Virus record (IMG/VR): IMGVR_UViG_3300028364_000049
Coordinates: 1-49,438 of that record
Strand: one strand, 5' to 3'
From: a virus
DNA length: 49,438 nt
The translations under genes were made by a program, and so were the position numbers. This document shows positions 25,281-33,614 of this stretch, piece by piece; the stretch's first letter is position 1; each line of letters opens with the position of its first letter. The notes below the pieces were generated by a model. It worked only from the letters and a program-made list of their open reading frames with translations. It did not search any database and was not told where the DNA came from.

Positions 25281-25835
25281 ATGAGGGATAGTTTAAAGCG
25301 GACAATAGGAATCACAATTGGGGTTCTACTGTTAATTACAATTGGATATATATTACTGATACCATCCAAGGTGAAGTACTTTCAAACGATAGATATACCT
25401 CGAACAAGTGTAACCATAAACAAAACAAAAATATCATATCTGGATACCATCGTTCACGCTGGATTGAATATATTAGAGATAGATACAGTATTTGTGACTA
25501 TACGTAAAATATCGGCAACATCCAAAATTGAAGAACAGGAACTAGACATACTCGCACATATCATTGGAGATGGAAACTCCTTTATAATATTCATAACGGA
25601 AACCAAATCACGCTCGGAACATATCGATATAATCGCTCATGAACTTATCCACTTAAAACAGTACATAGACGGGGAATTAATATTGTTCGATGAACACGGT
25701 ATAATATACAAGTATGATGAGTGGGAAGATATTCGTAATATAAAATACGAAGATAGGTTATGGGAAATCGACGCATTCAGGAAAGGCCCCATATTGGCAG
25801 ATAAAATCAAAGATAAACTTTACATTAAAAAATAA
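25281..25835 (+). CDS. membrane-anchored zincin-like protein (HELIH)
   Basis: A 184-residue protein with an N-terminal transmembrane segment (about 10-27) and an extracytoplasmic domain containing IIAHELIHLKQ, a HExxH zinc motif followed by Lys-Gln as in Bacteroidota metallopeptidase-like proteins. It might modify cell-surface proteins; activity is unproven. Confidence 0.62.
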   Translation: MRDSLKRTIGITIGVLLLITIGYILLIPSKVKYFQTIDIPRTSVTINKTKISYLDTIVHAGLNILEIDTVFVTIRKISATSKIEEQELDILAHIIGDGNSFIIFITETKSRSEHIDIIAHELIHLKQYIDGELILFDEHGIIYKYDEWEDIRNIKYEDRLWEIDAFRKGPILADKIKDKLYIKK

Positions 25836-25840
25836 AAAAT

Positions 25841-25945
25841 ATGAAACAGTATAATGATGTTGAATTCGAAGATGGAATAGATGATTATCGTGACCACCCG
25901 AGCTACAACCAAGAGAATGGTGAAACAACATTAATAGAGGATTAA
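25841..25945 (+). CDS. very small acidic protein
   Basis: A 34-residue acidic ORF starting 5 nt after the zincin-like gene. Only its position and A-rich start context support it. Confidence 0.4.
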   Translation: MKQYNDVEFEDGIDDYRDHPSYNQENGETTLIED

Positions 25946-25977
25946 TTTGTTTATCCCGAATATTATCCGTATATTAG
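25946..25977 (+). promoter_or_regulatory. promoter (TTTG-N20-TATATTAG)
   Basis: TTTG at 25946-25949 and TATATTAG at 25970-25977, ideal Bacteroidota spacing, followed by the leader AAACAAATAAACAAAGTTATG. Confidence 0.72.
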
Positions 25978-25998
25978 GTTAAACAAATAAACAAAGTT

Positions 25999-26169
25999 AT
26001 GATAGATAAACAAAGTGTCCGTTCTCTAATAGAAGATAGTAAAAATCAAATTAAACAATGCCAGATGGCATTCCATGAATATTATGATGATCTCGACCAG
26101 AGGGAATCATTTTATAGTAAAATTAAATATTATGAATTTATGATCCAAAGATTACAGAGATTCTTATAA
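25999..26169 (+). CDS. small helical protein
   Basis: A 56-residue, probably coiled-coil protein (SLIEDSKNQIKQ ... KYYEFMIQRLQRFL). It lies directly behind a clear promoter. Unknown function. Confidence 0.55.
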   Translation: MIDKQSVRSLIEDSKNQIKQCQMAFHEYYDDLDQRESFYSKIKYYEFMIQRLQRFL

Positions 26170-26170
26170 A

Positions 26171-26296
26171 ATGAAATCAAAAAAACAAAAATATCCCAAA
26201 AAAATAAAATCCTTGGCTCAACTGGATAAATTAGAGGGATTACCATTTTCAGAAAAACGAATACCAAAAAAATTAAGGGATGGAAATGAGAGATGA
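26171..26296 (+). CDS. small lysine-rich protein
   Basis: A 41-residue, strongly basic protein (MKSKKQKYPKKIKSLAQ), starting 1 nt after the previous stop. Possibly nucleic-acid binding. Unknown family. Confidence 0.45.
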   Translation: MKSKKQKYPKKIKSLAQLDKLEGLPFSEKRIPKKLRDGNER

Positions 26297-26330
26297 TTTA
26301 AAATAAATATTTTATAAATCGGAGCGTAAA

Positions 26331-26361
26331 ACCCATCCCATCGCCTTTGGCGTGGGTGGGT
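26331..26361 (+). terminator. GC-rich hairpin, possible terminator or leader structure
   Basis: ACCCATCCCATCGCC pairs with GGCGTGGGTGGGT across a TTT loop, with two bulged T residues. It is the most GC-rich hairpin in this part of the window. No T run follows immediately. It lies 63 nt before the PRPP-synthetase-like gene and just before its promoter box. Confidence 0.55.
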
Positions 26362-26391
26362 AGTTCACTCATAGTTATAATATATTTTTCG

Positions 26392-26399
26392 TATATTAT
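26392..26399 (+). promoter_or_regulatory. promoter -7 box of the NAD module
   Basis: TTTTTCGTATATTAT followed by the leader ATAAATAAATAAGTTATG, the same arrangement as before 18520 and 28271. Confidence 0.55.
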
Positions 26400-26423
26400 C
26401 ATTATCGCATAAATAAATAAGTT

Positions 26424-27278
26424 ATGTATAAATTAAATAAATATCCGGATGGTACTTCATATATAAATACGACATCCACTAAACCGCTTACAATTAGAGT
26501 AAACACATATGAAGATTTGTGGAACTTGAATCAATATGTAGATGCGTTTATATCCGAACACGGTTTTAAACCTAATGTAAGACTTCCGAATCTCATAGAT
26601 GCACAGGCTGATCGAAGGTTTGACAGAGGAGAATCATACGGTTTAAAACTTGTATTAAAGTTCCTTAAATCACTCCCAGTAAAGGAATACATCATATTCC
26701 ATCCACATAACCAAGAGGTGGTTGAGATGTATTTGGATAATGTTATTATCCTCGATAATTCAGAATTCATTATGAACGTATTATGCCGTGGTGATTATGG
26801 TATTTGTAAGGAATTCTATTTTTCCGATTTGGAATTGAAAAACAATTTAATTTTAATGTCAGCTGATGCTGGTGGATACAAACCACTAATGAAACTTTGT
26901 GATAAAATAAAATGGAATGGGGAAACTTTCTCCGCATCCAAATCACGTTCATATGATAATGGTAAAACAAACATATCCCAAATAATAGATAGGGATGATT
27001 TCGGAGGCAAGAATATTCTTATCGTTGATGATATTTGTGTATTTGGTGGTACATTTAAAGGATTATCGAAGTTGTTAAAACAACGGAATTGTGGAAAATT
27101 ATATCTTGCGGTTTCACACATGACAATCGAAAACCATAAAGGTAGTGATACCATATTTGATTATTTTGATAAAGTATTTACTACAAATAGCAAGTTCGAA
27201 GATTATTACGTGGCCGATAGAAAGGGTCAACCAGCAAGACCTAAAAATTTAGAAGTAATAAAGATGTTCGATATATGA
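26424..27278 (+). CDS. ribose-phosphate pyrophosphokinase-like protein
   Basis: A 284-residue PRPP-synthetase-like enzyme. The PRPP-binding loop is ILIVDDICVFGGTFKGL, LILMSADAGGYKPLMKL matches the conserved 'D-x-G' segment, and DAQADRRFDRGESYGLKLVL lies near the ATP-binding region. Length is close to normal. In phage NAD-rebuilding pathways a Prs-like enzyme acts on ADP-ribose and hands the product to a NAMPT-like partner; a split NAMPT lies 1.5 kb downstream. Overlaps the next gene by 4 nt. Confidence 0.87.
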   Translation: MYKLNKYPDGTSYINTTSTKPLTIRVNTYEDLWNLNQYVDAFISEHGFKPNVRLPNLIDAQADRRFDRGESYGLKLVLKFLKSLPVKEYIIFHPHNQEVVEMYLDNVIILDNSEFIMNVLCRGDYGICKEFYFSDLELKNNLILMSADAGGYKPLMKLCDKIKWNGETFSASKSRSYDNGKTNISQIIDRDDFGGKNILIVDDICVFGGTFKGLSKLLKQRNCGKLYLAVSHMTIENHKGSDTIFDYFDKVFTTNSKFEDYYVADRKGQPARPKNLEVIKMFDI

Positions 27279-27919
27279 AAACAACAAACAGTAATATCAC
27301 AGATTTAACTGAAGCATTGAGGAAACACTTTGATGAAACCCCCGAAGAAAAACTCAAACAGGATTGGTCAGACGTAGAAAAATCTACAGAGGGAGTTGAT
27401 TCACCTCCAATAGATGAATTTATAGATTTCCACAAAAACATTCATGAAGAAAGAAAAAATATGAAAAAAGTTTATAAGGCACCGGAAATCTGGCCGAACA
27501 TTTATGACAAGACCCTAATATTCCTTGCGGGTGCAATAGATATGGGTAAAGCAAGAGATTGGCAAAAAGAAGTTACCGAGAAAATATTGGAGGGTGGTCA
27601 TAATGATGTAATTATCCTAAACCCACGTCGTGATGATTGGGATAGTTCATGGGAACAGACAATGGAAAACAAACAATTCAGGGAACAAGTAGAATGGGAA
27701 CTGAAAGGATTGGATGATGCGGATTTGGTAATATTGGTGTTGACCAAGGATTCAAAGGCACCTATTTCACTGTTGGAACTCGGATTAGAGGCAAAGAATA
27801 AAAAAGTGGTAGTTGTATGTGAAGATGGGTTTTACCGTAAAGGGAACGTAGAAATAGTATGTAACAAGTATGATATTCCCTTACATAATACATTGGAGGA
27901 ATTATATAAAAAATTATAG
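27275..27919 (+). CDS. nucleoside 2-deoxyribosyltransferase-fold protein with N-terminal extension
   Basis: A 214-residue protein in two parts. Residues 1-60 form a charged extension (ALRKHFDETPEEKLKQDWSD...) of a kind seen at the start of various Bacteroidota-phage proteins. The rest is a nucleoside 2-deoxyribosyltransferase-like domain: LIFLAGAIDMGKARDW, VIILNPRRDDWD, and LVILVLTKDSKAPISLLELG with the catalytic-type glutamate. It may process nucleotides or NAD-derived signals. It overlaps the PRPP-synthetase-like gene. Confidence 0.78.
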   Translation: MKTTNSNITDLTEALRKHFDETPEEKLKQDWSDVEKSTEGVDSPPIDEFIDFHKNIHEERKNMKKVYKAPEIWPNIYDKTLIFLAGAIDMGKARDWQKEVTEKILEGGHNDVIILNPRRDDWDSSWEQTMENKQFREQVEWELKGLDDADLVILVLTKDSKAPISLLELGLEAKNKKVVVVCEDGFYRKGNVEIVCNKYDIPLHNTLEELYKKL

Positions 27920-27941
27920 TATAAAAAAGATATCAGTTATA

Positions 27942-28178
27942 ATGTCAGGGTTACCACTAGTTGGTAAATCAACCTGGATCGAAGAAAACACGGATATGTT
28001 TAGTGATCACCAAATAGTATCATCGGATCAGTACAAACTAACTCATGATTTTAATTACCATCAAAAAATAAAACATGGAACAATCCCGGAAGATGACTTG
28101 AATCCACACACTAAAAAAGTTGCTGATAATCAGAATATACCTAAATACCAGGGCCGTTATACTTGGTCAAAAACATAA
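27942..28178 (+). pseudogene. truncated P-loop (polynucleotide-kinase-like) gene
   Basis: A 78-residue ORF with an intact Walker A, SGLPLVGKSTW, and QIVSSDQYKL. It then ends after an unusual low-complexity tail at 28178, far short of the 140-300 residues of related kinases, so I read it as a 5' remnant. The true ancestral start may have been the ATA-containing stretch just upstream (KKISVIMSGLP). Confidence 0.55.
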
Positions 28179-28244
28179 ATTATACTACCCTCTTATTATT
28201 AAAATATACTTAAAGAGTATTTAGGTTATATCATTTAATTTTCG

Positions 28245-28252
28245 TATATTAG
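28245..28252 (+). promoter_or_regulatory. promoter -7 box
   Basis: TTTTCGTATATTAG followed by AATAAATAAGATATG, about 20 nt before ATG 28271. Confidence 0.6.
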
Positions 28253-28270
28253 CGTTCTAATAAATAAGAT

Positions 28271-28738
28271 ATGAATATATTTGTATTGGATTCTGATTTA
28301 AAAAAGTGTGCGGCATATCACGTTGATAAACACGTAATAAAAATGATATTGGAGTACGGCCAATTATTGAGTACAACTGTACGGATGACAACTGAACATG
28401 ATATTGGTTATAAAATTACTCACAAAAATCATCCATGTACCGTATGGGCCCGCGAATCACTTAGTAATTGGAAATGGTTACGTGAGTTATCGGAGAAATT
28501 GAATGATGAATATAAATTTAGATACAATAAATCTGTTAATCATAAATCATATGATATGATTAAAACTTTACCACTACCGAATATTCCGGATATGGGATTA
28601 ACTCCATTTGCGATGGCAATGCCGACATATTGTAAATCAGAAAATCCAATAGATTCATATCGAAAATATTATAATATGGAAAAACAATCGATTCATACTT
28701 GGAAAAATAGAGAAACTCCAGAATGGATAATTAATTAA
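28271..28738 (+). CDS. conserved phage protein of unknown function
   Basis: A 155-residue protein with the strongly conserved look of a known phage family: MNIFVLDSDLKKCAAYHVDK, HVIKMILEYGQLL, NHPCTVWARESLSNWKWL, FRYNKS and GLTPFAMAMP. I recognise these blocks from many tailed phages but know no proven function. It sits inside the NAD module between the kinase fragment and NAMPT. Confidence 0.78.
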   Translation: MNIFVLDSDLKKCAAYHVDKHVIKMILEYGQLLSTTVRMTTEHDIGYKITHKNHPCTVWARESLSNWKWLRELSEKLNDEYKFRYNKSVNHKSYDMIKTLPLPNIPDMGLTPFAMAMPTYCKSENPIDSYRKYYNMEKQSIHTWKNRETPEWIIN

Positions 28739-28755
28739 TTAAAAATAAATAAGTT

Positions 28756-29604
28756 ATGTTTAAACCGAACAGTCTATTTCTATCCGATGGATACAAAGTC
28801 GGACACAAGAGAATGTTAGCAAAAAATACCGAATTTTTGTACGGCACATTAATACCACGTTCACTAAAACACGCCCCCAAAGGAGTTAATAAAATAGTAG
28901 TATTCGGTGAACAACTTGCAATGCAATGGTTGCATGATGAATTCCAAGAAAACTTTTTCAAATTAAGTGAAGAAGATGCATTGGATTTTTCGAATGATAT
29001 GTCGGAATACTTGATGTTACCATACGATGGTGAACATTTTAAGGAACTTCACAAATTAGGATACTTACCTATACGCGTAAAATCATTACCGGAGGGAATC
29101 GAAACTTTACCGAATATCCCACATATGACATTTATTAATACAGTTAGTGGATATGCTTGGTTAACATTATACTTAGAAACTATTATAAGTTCGTTAACTT
29201 GGAAGTCTTCCACTAGTGCAACCATTGCTTTACAATATAGACGAAATCTTACAGAGTGGATATTACAAACCGATTATGATAATATCTGGTTAGCAGACTA
29301 TCTTTGTCATGATTTTTCTGCAAGGGGAATGGATCCGTTTTCAATGGTCGCATCCGGTTTAGGTCATTCACTTTCACATAGAGGATCTGATACATTATCG
29401 GTAATCCCCGCGGCAAGGTATTTTTACGATGAACCAAAATTCAACGAAGATGGTTCACGTAGAGTTCCTATCAATTCAGTAAACGCATCCGAACATTCGG
29501 TATCGACTACTCGTATATTTGAAATTTTATCAAAATTAGAAATGGGGGATTACAATCATATTATAGAAAAATATAATAAATTTAAAAATAATAACAATGA
29601 ATAA
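28756..29604 (+). CDS. nicotinamide phosphoribosyltransferase, N-terminal part (split)
   Basis: A 282-residue protein covering the first half of NAMPT: SLFLSDGYKVGHKRMLAKNT (the substrate-side N-terminus), GTLIPRS, HDFSARGMD and ASEHSVSTTRIFE. It ends in an Asn-rich tail and stops at 29604. The second half begins at 29597 in another frame. NAMPT joins nicotinamide to PRPP to give NMN; phage versions restore NAD after host defence depletes it. Confidence 0.88.
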   Translation: MFKPNSLFLSDGYKVGHKRMLAKNTEFLYGTLIPRSLKHAPKGVNKIVVFGEQLAMQWLHDEFQENFFKLSEEDALDFSNDMSEYLMLPYDGEHFKELHKLGYLPIRVKSLPEGIETLPNIPHMTFINTVSGYAWLTLYLETIISSLTWKSSTSATIALQYRRNLTEWILQTDYDNIWLADYLCHDFSARGMDPFSMVASGLGHSLSHRGSDTLSVIPAARYFYDEPKFNEDGSRRVPINSVNASEHSVSTTRIFEILSKLEMGDYNHIIEKYNKFKNNNNE

Positions 29605-30379
29605 TAAATTGAGGCTTATTGCCGAATACCAGTTTTTTAAAGAAATGATTGAAGAATTCCCAGAAGGAATATTAAGTTTGGTGAGTGACACATTCGATCT
29701 TTTTACTGTAATAACTGAAATTGTACCTAGATTAAAAGATGAAATAATGGCTCGTGATGGAAAGTTGGTAATCAGACCCGATAGTGGTGATCCTGTAGAT
29801 ATTATATGTGGATTAAATAGTAATCCGACAGTAATAGAGTCCGAACTCTCCGGTGATATTTTTGTGGGTGTCGGAAGTGAGCCACCTGAATATAAAGGTG
29901 TAATCGAAATACTTTGGGATATCTTTGGTGGAACTACAAACGAACAAGGTTACAAGGTTTTAGATTCCCACATTGGTGCAATCTATGGTGATAGTATCAA
30001 CTTGGATAGACAAATCCAAATTTATGAGAGGTTGGAATCAAAGGGATTCGCTTGTACTAATATAGTATTGGGAATCGGTTCATTTACATATCAGTTCAAT
30101 ACAAGGGACACATTCGGATACGCAGTTAAAGGATCTTGGTTCGTTGCGGATGGTAAAGAGTATAATATCTACAAAGAACCCGCAACGGATGATGGTACTA
30201 AGACATCATTAAAAGGTAAAGTTCGAGTTGACGAGGTGGATGGTGAATATGTAGTAACGACGGAATGTTCCAATGAAGAAGAACAAAATGGATTACTACG
30301 GGTTATATATGAAAACGGCAAATTTTTCAATAGAACCACCCTGACCACAATCAGGGAACGTATAAATAAAATTTCATAA
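29597..30379 (+). CDS. nicotinamide phosphoribosyltransferase, C-terminal part (split)
   Basis: A 260-residue protein with the C-terminal NAMPT blocks: RLIAEYQFFKEMIEEFPEG, SLVSDTFDLF, ARDGKLVIRPDSGDPV (phosphate binding) and GVIEILWDIFGG. Its ATG overlaps the end of the first half by 8 nt in the +1 frame, favouring translational coupling. Together the halves (282 + 260) are slightly longer than a typical NAMPT, the excess lying at the junction. Either a working two-subunit enzyme or a frameshifted gene. Confidence 0.88.
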   Translation: MNNKLRLIAEYQFFKEMIEEFPEGILSLVSDTFDLFTVITEIVPRLKDEIMARDGKLVIRPDSGDPVDIICGLNSNPTVIESELSGDIFVGVGSEPPEYKGVIEILWDIFGGTTNEQGYKVLDSHIGAIYGDSINLDRQIQIYERLESKGFACTNIVLGIGSFTYQFNTRDTFGYAVKGSWFVADGKEYNIYKEPATDDGTKTSLKGKVRVDEVDGEYVVTTECSNEEEQNGLLRVIYENGKFFNRTTLTTIRERINKIS

Positions 30380-30454
30380 GTGGAAAATAAAGTCAAAATG
30401 TTTTATGATTCTTGGGAAATTGGTATTTCAATAAATCAGGTAACTCATAAGTAA
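30380..30454 (+). CDS. possible tiny ORF (GTG start)
   Basis: A 24-codon ORF (VKMFYDSWEIGISINQV) between NAMPT and the lipoprotein gene. It overlaps the NAMPT stop by 0-1 nt and fills the gap exactly, but nothing else supports it. Confidence 0.28.
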   Translation: MENKVKMFYDSWEIGISINQVTHK

Positions 30455-30455
30455 A

Positions 30456-31070
30456 ATGAAACGAATACTATTTATTATTTTATTGATTATAATGGGATCA
30501 TGTGATGATGAACATGATGATACACCCTTCTTGGGATGTGATTCGGTTCAACCTACAAAATTGGTGGTTAATGTATATCCCATGGATGGCGTATTACTGG
30601 ATTTGGGTAAACTGACACGTGAGGTAAATTGTGATTATTTCAACCATCATGGTATAAGTGTTCAATTCATATTGAGAAAAGGACAGAATCTCCCGGAAAG
30701 GTTCAGAAACGATTCTACTCTTTTTATCGTACCAAGAATCACGGATTCTTTTTCCGAATTGAATCTTTTTGTAATTCCCAATAGGTTCATGCGGTGGAAC
30801 TTAATTGGGTATGCATATCCAGTACTTGGGAATATGATGGTACGGGAATCCGCTATTTATTCAAACGCAGTACCACATGAGATAGGACACCTTTTGAACC
30901 TAAACCACGTAAAGGATTTTAATAACACGATGTACCGTGCAGGATTGGTGCCATCCAACCGAGCACCTAAAATTTTTGTTCATCAACAAATAGATACTAT
31001 GATACAGAGGATGAATCTAAATTTCGACAATAGATCAAGTAAAACGAATAATGTAATTATAATAAATTGA
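30456..31070 (+). CDS. lipoprotein metallopeptidase-like protein (HExxHxxNxxH)
   Basis: A 204-residue protein. The N-terminus RILFIILLIIMGSCDD is a lipoprotein signal with Cys16 or so as the lipid site. The catalytic-type motif VPHEIGHLLNLNHVKD is the extended HExxHxxxxxH zinc site of metzincins, and NTMYR downstream resembles the Met-turn. It could be an exported protease acting on the host envelope or on competing phages. Confidence 0.78.
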   Translation: MKRILFIILLIIMGSCDDEHDDTPFLGCDSVQPTKLVVNVYPMDGVLLDLGKLTREVNCDYFNHHGISVQFILRKGQNLPERFRNDSTLFIVPRITDSFSELNLFVIPNRFMRWNLIGYAYPVLGNMMVRESAIYSNAVPHEIGHLLNLNHVKDFNNTMYRAGLVPSNRAPKIFVHQQIDTMIQRMNLNFDNRSSKTNNVIIIN

Positions 31071-31082
31071 GATATAAACGAA

Positions 31083-31310
31083 ATGGAAGAAGTAAAAATT
31101 TGCAAAGATTGCAAGGGTATTGGAAAATTGAAATTCATCCACGCCGGCCGAGGAGGTGATTGGAGTTGGGGAAACTGTAGTATGTGTGATGGTACTGGAA
31201 AGGTATTGATTGTATATTATAGTAGGCAGTATCCATTTACAGTTAATATGGATGATGTCCAACGTATAGATGGTCCCATACATAAGTTATTGAGAAGTGT
31301 AGATAAATGA
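31083..31310 (+). CDS. DnaJ-type zinc-finger protein
   Basis: A 75-residue protein with CKDCKGIGKL and CSMCDGTGKV, a pair of CxxCxGxG motifs as in DnaJ. A glycine-rich loop separates them. The C-terminal 30 residues are unrelated. Possible chaperone-like or RNA-binding accessory. Confidence 0.7.
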   Translation: MEEVKICKDCKGIGKLKFIHAGRGGDWSWGNCSMCDGTGKVLIVYYSRQYPFTVNMDDVQRIDGPIHKLLRSVDK

Positions 31311-31380
31311 AACCCCAGTTGATGGTACAGGATATTGGTATAATACAATCAAATTTCAAAAAAATATTAACATAATTTTC

Positions 31381-31411
31381 TTGGTATTTCCGATAATAAT
31401 TCGTATATTAG
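31381..31411 (+). promoter_or_regulatory. promoter (TTGG-N19-TATATTAG)
   Basis: TTGG at 31381-31384 and TATATTAG at 31404-31411, about 27 nt before the next ATG (31438); an upstream TTAACATAATTTT stretch matches the promoter family. Confidence 0.68.
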
Positions 31412-31437
31412 TTAAGTAAGATAAACAGAATTAAATT

Positions 31438-31746
31438 ATGAAAGAGTGGATTTACATCGTATCGTGGACATTAATTAGTGTAACTTTCAATGATTGTCCA
31501 GAGTACAACCAGATACAAGATGAATTCGGAAGAACCAAATCCGTTCAGGATTGTTCCGGGAACACAAGTACTAAAAAAATATTCATAGATAGGGAGTTTG
31601 GTAATAATCGAAAAAAAGCAATGGAATTCTATGATAGAGCAATGAAACAAAAAAAAACATTAATACCGAATAATTTGATCGTTAACGATTATTTTATATT
31701 CTTGGAAATAGATAGTAGTAAACGAAGAATAAGAAAAAATAGATAA
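31438..31746 (+). CDS. possibly exported small protein
   Basis: A 102-residue protein. A short hydrophobic N-terminus (WIYIVSWTLISVTFN) may be a signal or anchor. The rest is charged with two cysteines. Not recognised. Confidence 0.55.
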   Translation: MKEWIYIVSWTLISVTFNDCPEYNQIQDEFGRTKSVQDCSGNTSTKKIFIDREFGNNRKKAMEFYDRAMKQKKTLIPNNLIVNDYFIFLEIDSSKRRIRKNR

Positions 31747-31747
31747 G

Positions 31748-31849
31748 ATGGGTGGTAATACAATAAAAGTAAATTGGCTACTGGTAACTCAAATACTATT
31801 TATGCTATTAATTATAGCTGTTATATCATTCATTCACATTAAATTATAA
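31748..31849 (+). CDS. single-helix membrane peptide
   Basis: A 33-residue ORF with one transmembrane helix (TQILFMLLIIAVISFIHIK), starting 1 nt after the previous stop. Function unknown. Confidence 0.45.
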   Translation: MGGNTIKVNWLLVTQILFMLLIIAVISFIHIKL

Positions 31850-31858
31850 AAAAATACA

Positions 31859-32227
31859 ATGATAAAAATATATCTGGCGATACCATATACAGGCATGGAA
31901 GATAGTGCATATGAACAGGCGAATCTAGCAACTCTTTTGTTGTTAAATTGTGGATACAATGTTATCAGTCCGATAACACACTGTCACCCATTAACTAAAA
32001 TTGATGGATATAATGTACCGGGAAATTGGGAATTTTGGAAAGAAATTGATTGCCAATATATAGATTGGGCCGATGAAATTTATGTACTGACACCAAAGGA
32101 GGGATTTGATAAAGTTTTAAATTCAACCGGAGTAAACGCAGAAATTGAATATGGTATAAAATCCGGTAAAACAGTAACTTATACTTCAATAGAAAAATTG
32201 AAGGAAATGTATATCGAATTAAAATAA
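31859..32227 (+). CDS. DUF1937/deoxyribosyltransferase-fold protein
   Basis: A 122-residue protein of the nucleoside 2-deoxyribosyltransferase-like superfamily, closest in look to DUF1937: IYLAIPYTGMEDSAYEQAN, VISPITHCHPLT, WADEIYVLTPKEGFDK and GVNAEIEYGIKSGK with the conserved glutamate. Phage members may salvage nucleotides or degrade nucleotide signals. Its last base is the first base of the next ORF. Confidence 0.8.
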   Translation: MIKIYLAIPYTGMEDSAYEQANLATLLLLNCGYNVISPITHCHPLTKIDGYNVPGNWEFWKEIDCQYIDWADEIYVLTPKEGFDKVLNSTGVNAEIEYGIKSGKTVTYTSIEKLKEMYIELK

Positions 32228-32394
32228 TGGGAAATATAAAAATTTGGATAATAGCTCCAAATTTATTTCAAATGTTCAAACAATCTGATTTCACTTTTAT
32301 TAAAATATTTGGGATATGGATTCGGTATAAAACTAAAGATAAAGATTGGTGGAAATCCAAACGAATAAAAATTAGATTATGGAACAGACGATAA
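32227..32394 (+). CDS. small basic protein
   Basis: A 55-residue basic protein rich in Trp, Ile and Lys. It overlaps the following gene by 16 nt. Unknown function. Confidence 0.45.
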   Translation: MGNIKIWIIAPNLFQMFKQSDFTFIKIFGIWIRYKTKDKDWWKSKRIKIRLWNRR

Positions 32395-32645
32395 CAAGAA
32401 CAAAGGGAGATGTAATAGTAGAAAATGTATCCATAGGTGATACCCATTATGAAGTTATCGGCCCCTTCGGTATCGAATGTGTTGTAGAAACTCAACCAAC
32501 AAAAGATGATGAGGGTAATTGGAGTTGGGAAAGTAGGAATGTAAAGACCGATGTATTGATAAATTATTTTGTACATAGGGATTACCCACAATACGGCCCC
32601 AATCTATATACAAATAAAGCATACAATGTAAATAGTTGGATATAG
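32379..32645 (+). CDS. hypothetical protein
   Basis: An 88-residue, strand-rich acidic protein (DVIVENVSIGDTHYEVIGP). Last gene before a promoter at 32663. Not recognised. Confidence 0.55.
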   Translation: MEQTITRTKGDVIVENVSIGDTHYEVIGPFGIECVVETQPTKDDEGNWSWESRNVKTDVLINYFVHRDYPQYGPNLYTNKAYNVNSWI

Positions 32646-32662
32646 GATTTTAACATTTTAAA

Positions 32663-32694
32663 TTTGTTTATTATAATTATTATCCGTACATTAG
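32663..32694 (+). promoter_or_regulatory. promoter (TTTG-N20-TACATTAG)
   Basis: TTTG 32663-32666 and TACATTAG 32687-32694, with an upstream TTTTAACATTTTAAA stretch. Confidence 0.7.
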
Positions 32695-32726
32695 TATAGC
32701 TGATAGAAAATAGATAAGTACAACAA

Positions 32727-33176
32727 ATGAAATTCGAACTAGGTAAAATGGTAGCGTACCATGCGGGTACAGGAAAATTCTACGATCCAGATGGACGTGT
32801 CTACCCATATGTAATCATAGATTCACTCAATCCATTGAAATTTATAAGTGATGATCGTAAATGTATTTGGGTAAATCGGAAGGATTTGTCTGATCTTGTC
32901 GACTATAATTTTGAGTATATGCGCTTATCATCCGAACAGAAATACTATTTGGAAAAATGTTATACATATCTATCGAAAAATACATACGGGAGTAACCCCC
33001 GGTCCGTAATTATAAATAATGATCACTGGGATACACGTATTCTGTGTGGAAAACTCAACGGTATACTATCAGAAAACCTATATCACACATCACAGAGCAA
33101 ATTGTTAAACGGAATGGCAGAATACTATTCAGATAAAATATTAGATGAAAAATTACGTAAAAGACATGGACACTAA
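32727..33176 (+). CDS. two-part small protein; C-terminal GxY/LN-family domain
   Basis: A 149-residue protein. Residues 1-65 form a strand-rich unit. Residues 67-145 (LSSEQKYYLEKCYTYLS ... KLLNGMAEYY) match the window's small helical family, which here is fused to another domain. Function unknown. Confidence 0.6.
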   Translation: MKFELGKMVAYHAGTGKFYDPDGRVYPYVIIDSLNPLKFISDDRKCIWVNRKDLSDLVDYNFEYMRLSSEQKYYLEKCYTYLSKNTYGSNPRSVIINNDHWDTRILCGKLNGILSENLYHTSQSKLLNGMAEYYSDKILDEKLRKRHGH

Positions 33177-33420
33177 AGATATAATTAATTTTATAGGTCA
33201 TACAACCGGATTTGATAATGATAGCGGATATATTTGGGGTATCAACCTTGATGGTAGTAATCACCCGATCGGAGAAGTGAGGGGATACGCTTCTATCCAA
33301 AAAATGTTCTCTTGTGGAAAGGGCAAGGTAAATTTTAAGGATGCCAATGCATTCCAAGATAGATTGGGTAAGTTCATATCCGATGCAATAAATGAAAAAA
33401 TGGATAATGAACGTGGTTAA
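33166..33420 (+). CDS. hypothetical protein
   Basis: An 84-residue protein; ATG 33166 overlaps the previous stop by 11 nt, and ATG 33145 is the alternative. Contains FDNDSGYIWGINLDGSNHP and a helical C-terminus. Not recognised. Confidence 0.5.
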   Translation: MDTKDIINFIGHTTGFDNDSGYIWGINLDGSNHPIGEVRGYASIQKMFSCGKGKVNFKDANAFQDRLGKFISDAINEKMDNERG

Positions 33421-33442
33421 GAATATTAGAAACGTAATATAA

Positions 33443-33595
33443 ATGAGTGATTATTTTTTTGTACGAACAATTCCAAATATTGGAAATCTTAGAAGCATGA
33501 TCGCGATCATGGAGACACGATTATATGTATTTGGAATAAATGAATTTTATGGATTATCAATTATAAAGGACAGGTATAATAGATATATGCACTAA
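33443..33595 (+). CDS. small helical protein, GxY/LN family candidate
   Basis: A 50-residue protein, SMIAIMETRLYVFGINEFYG then SIIKDRYNRYM, that follows the spacing of the family's C-terminal half. Unknown function. Confidence 0.45.
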   Translation: MSDYFFVRTIPNIGNLRSMIAIMETRLYVFGINEFYGLSIIKDRYNRYMH

Positions 33596-33614
33596 CTCCC
33601 ATAAATCAGCAAGT

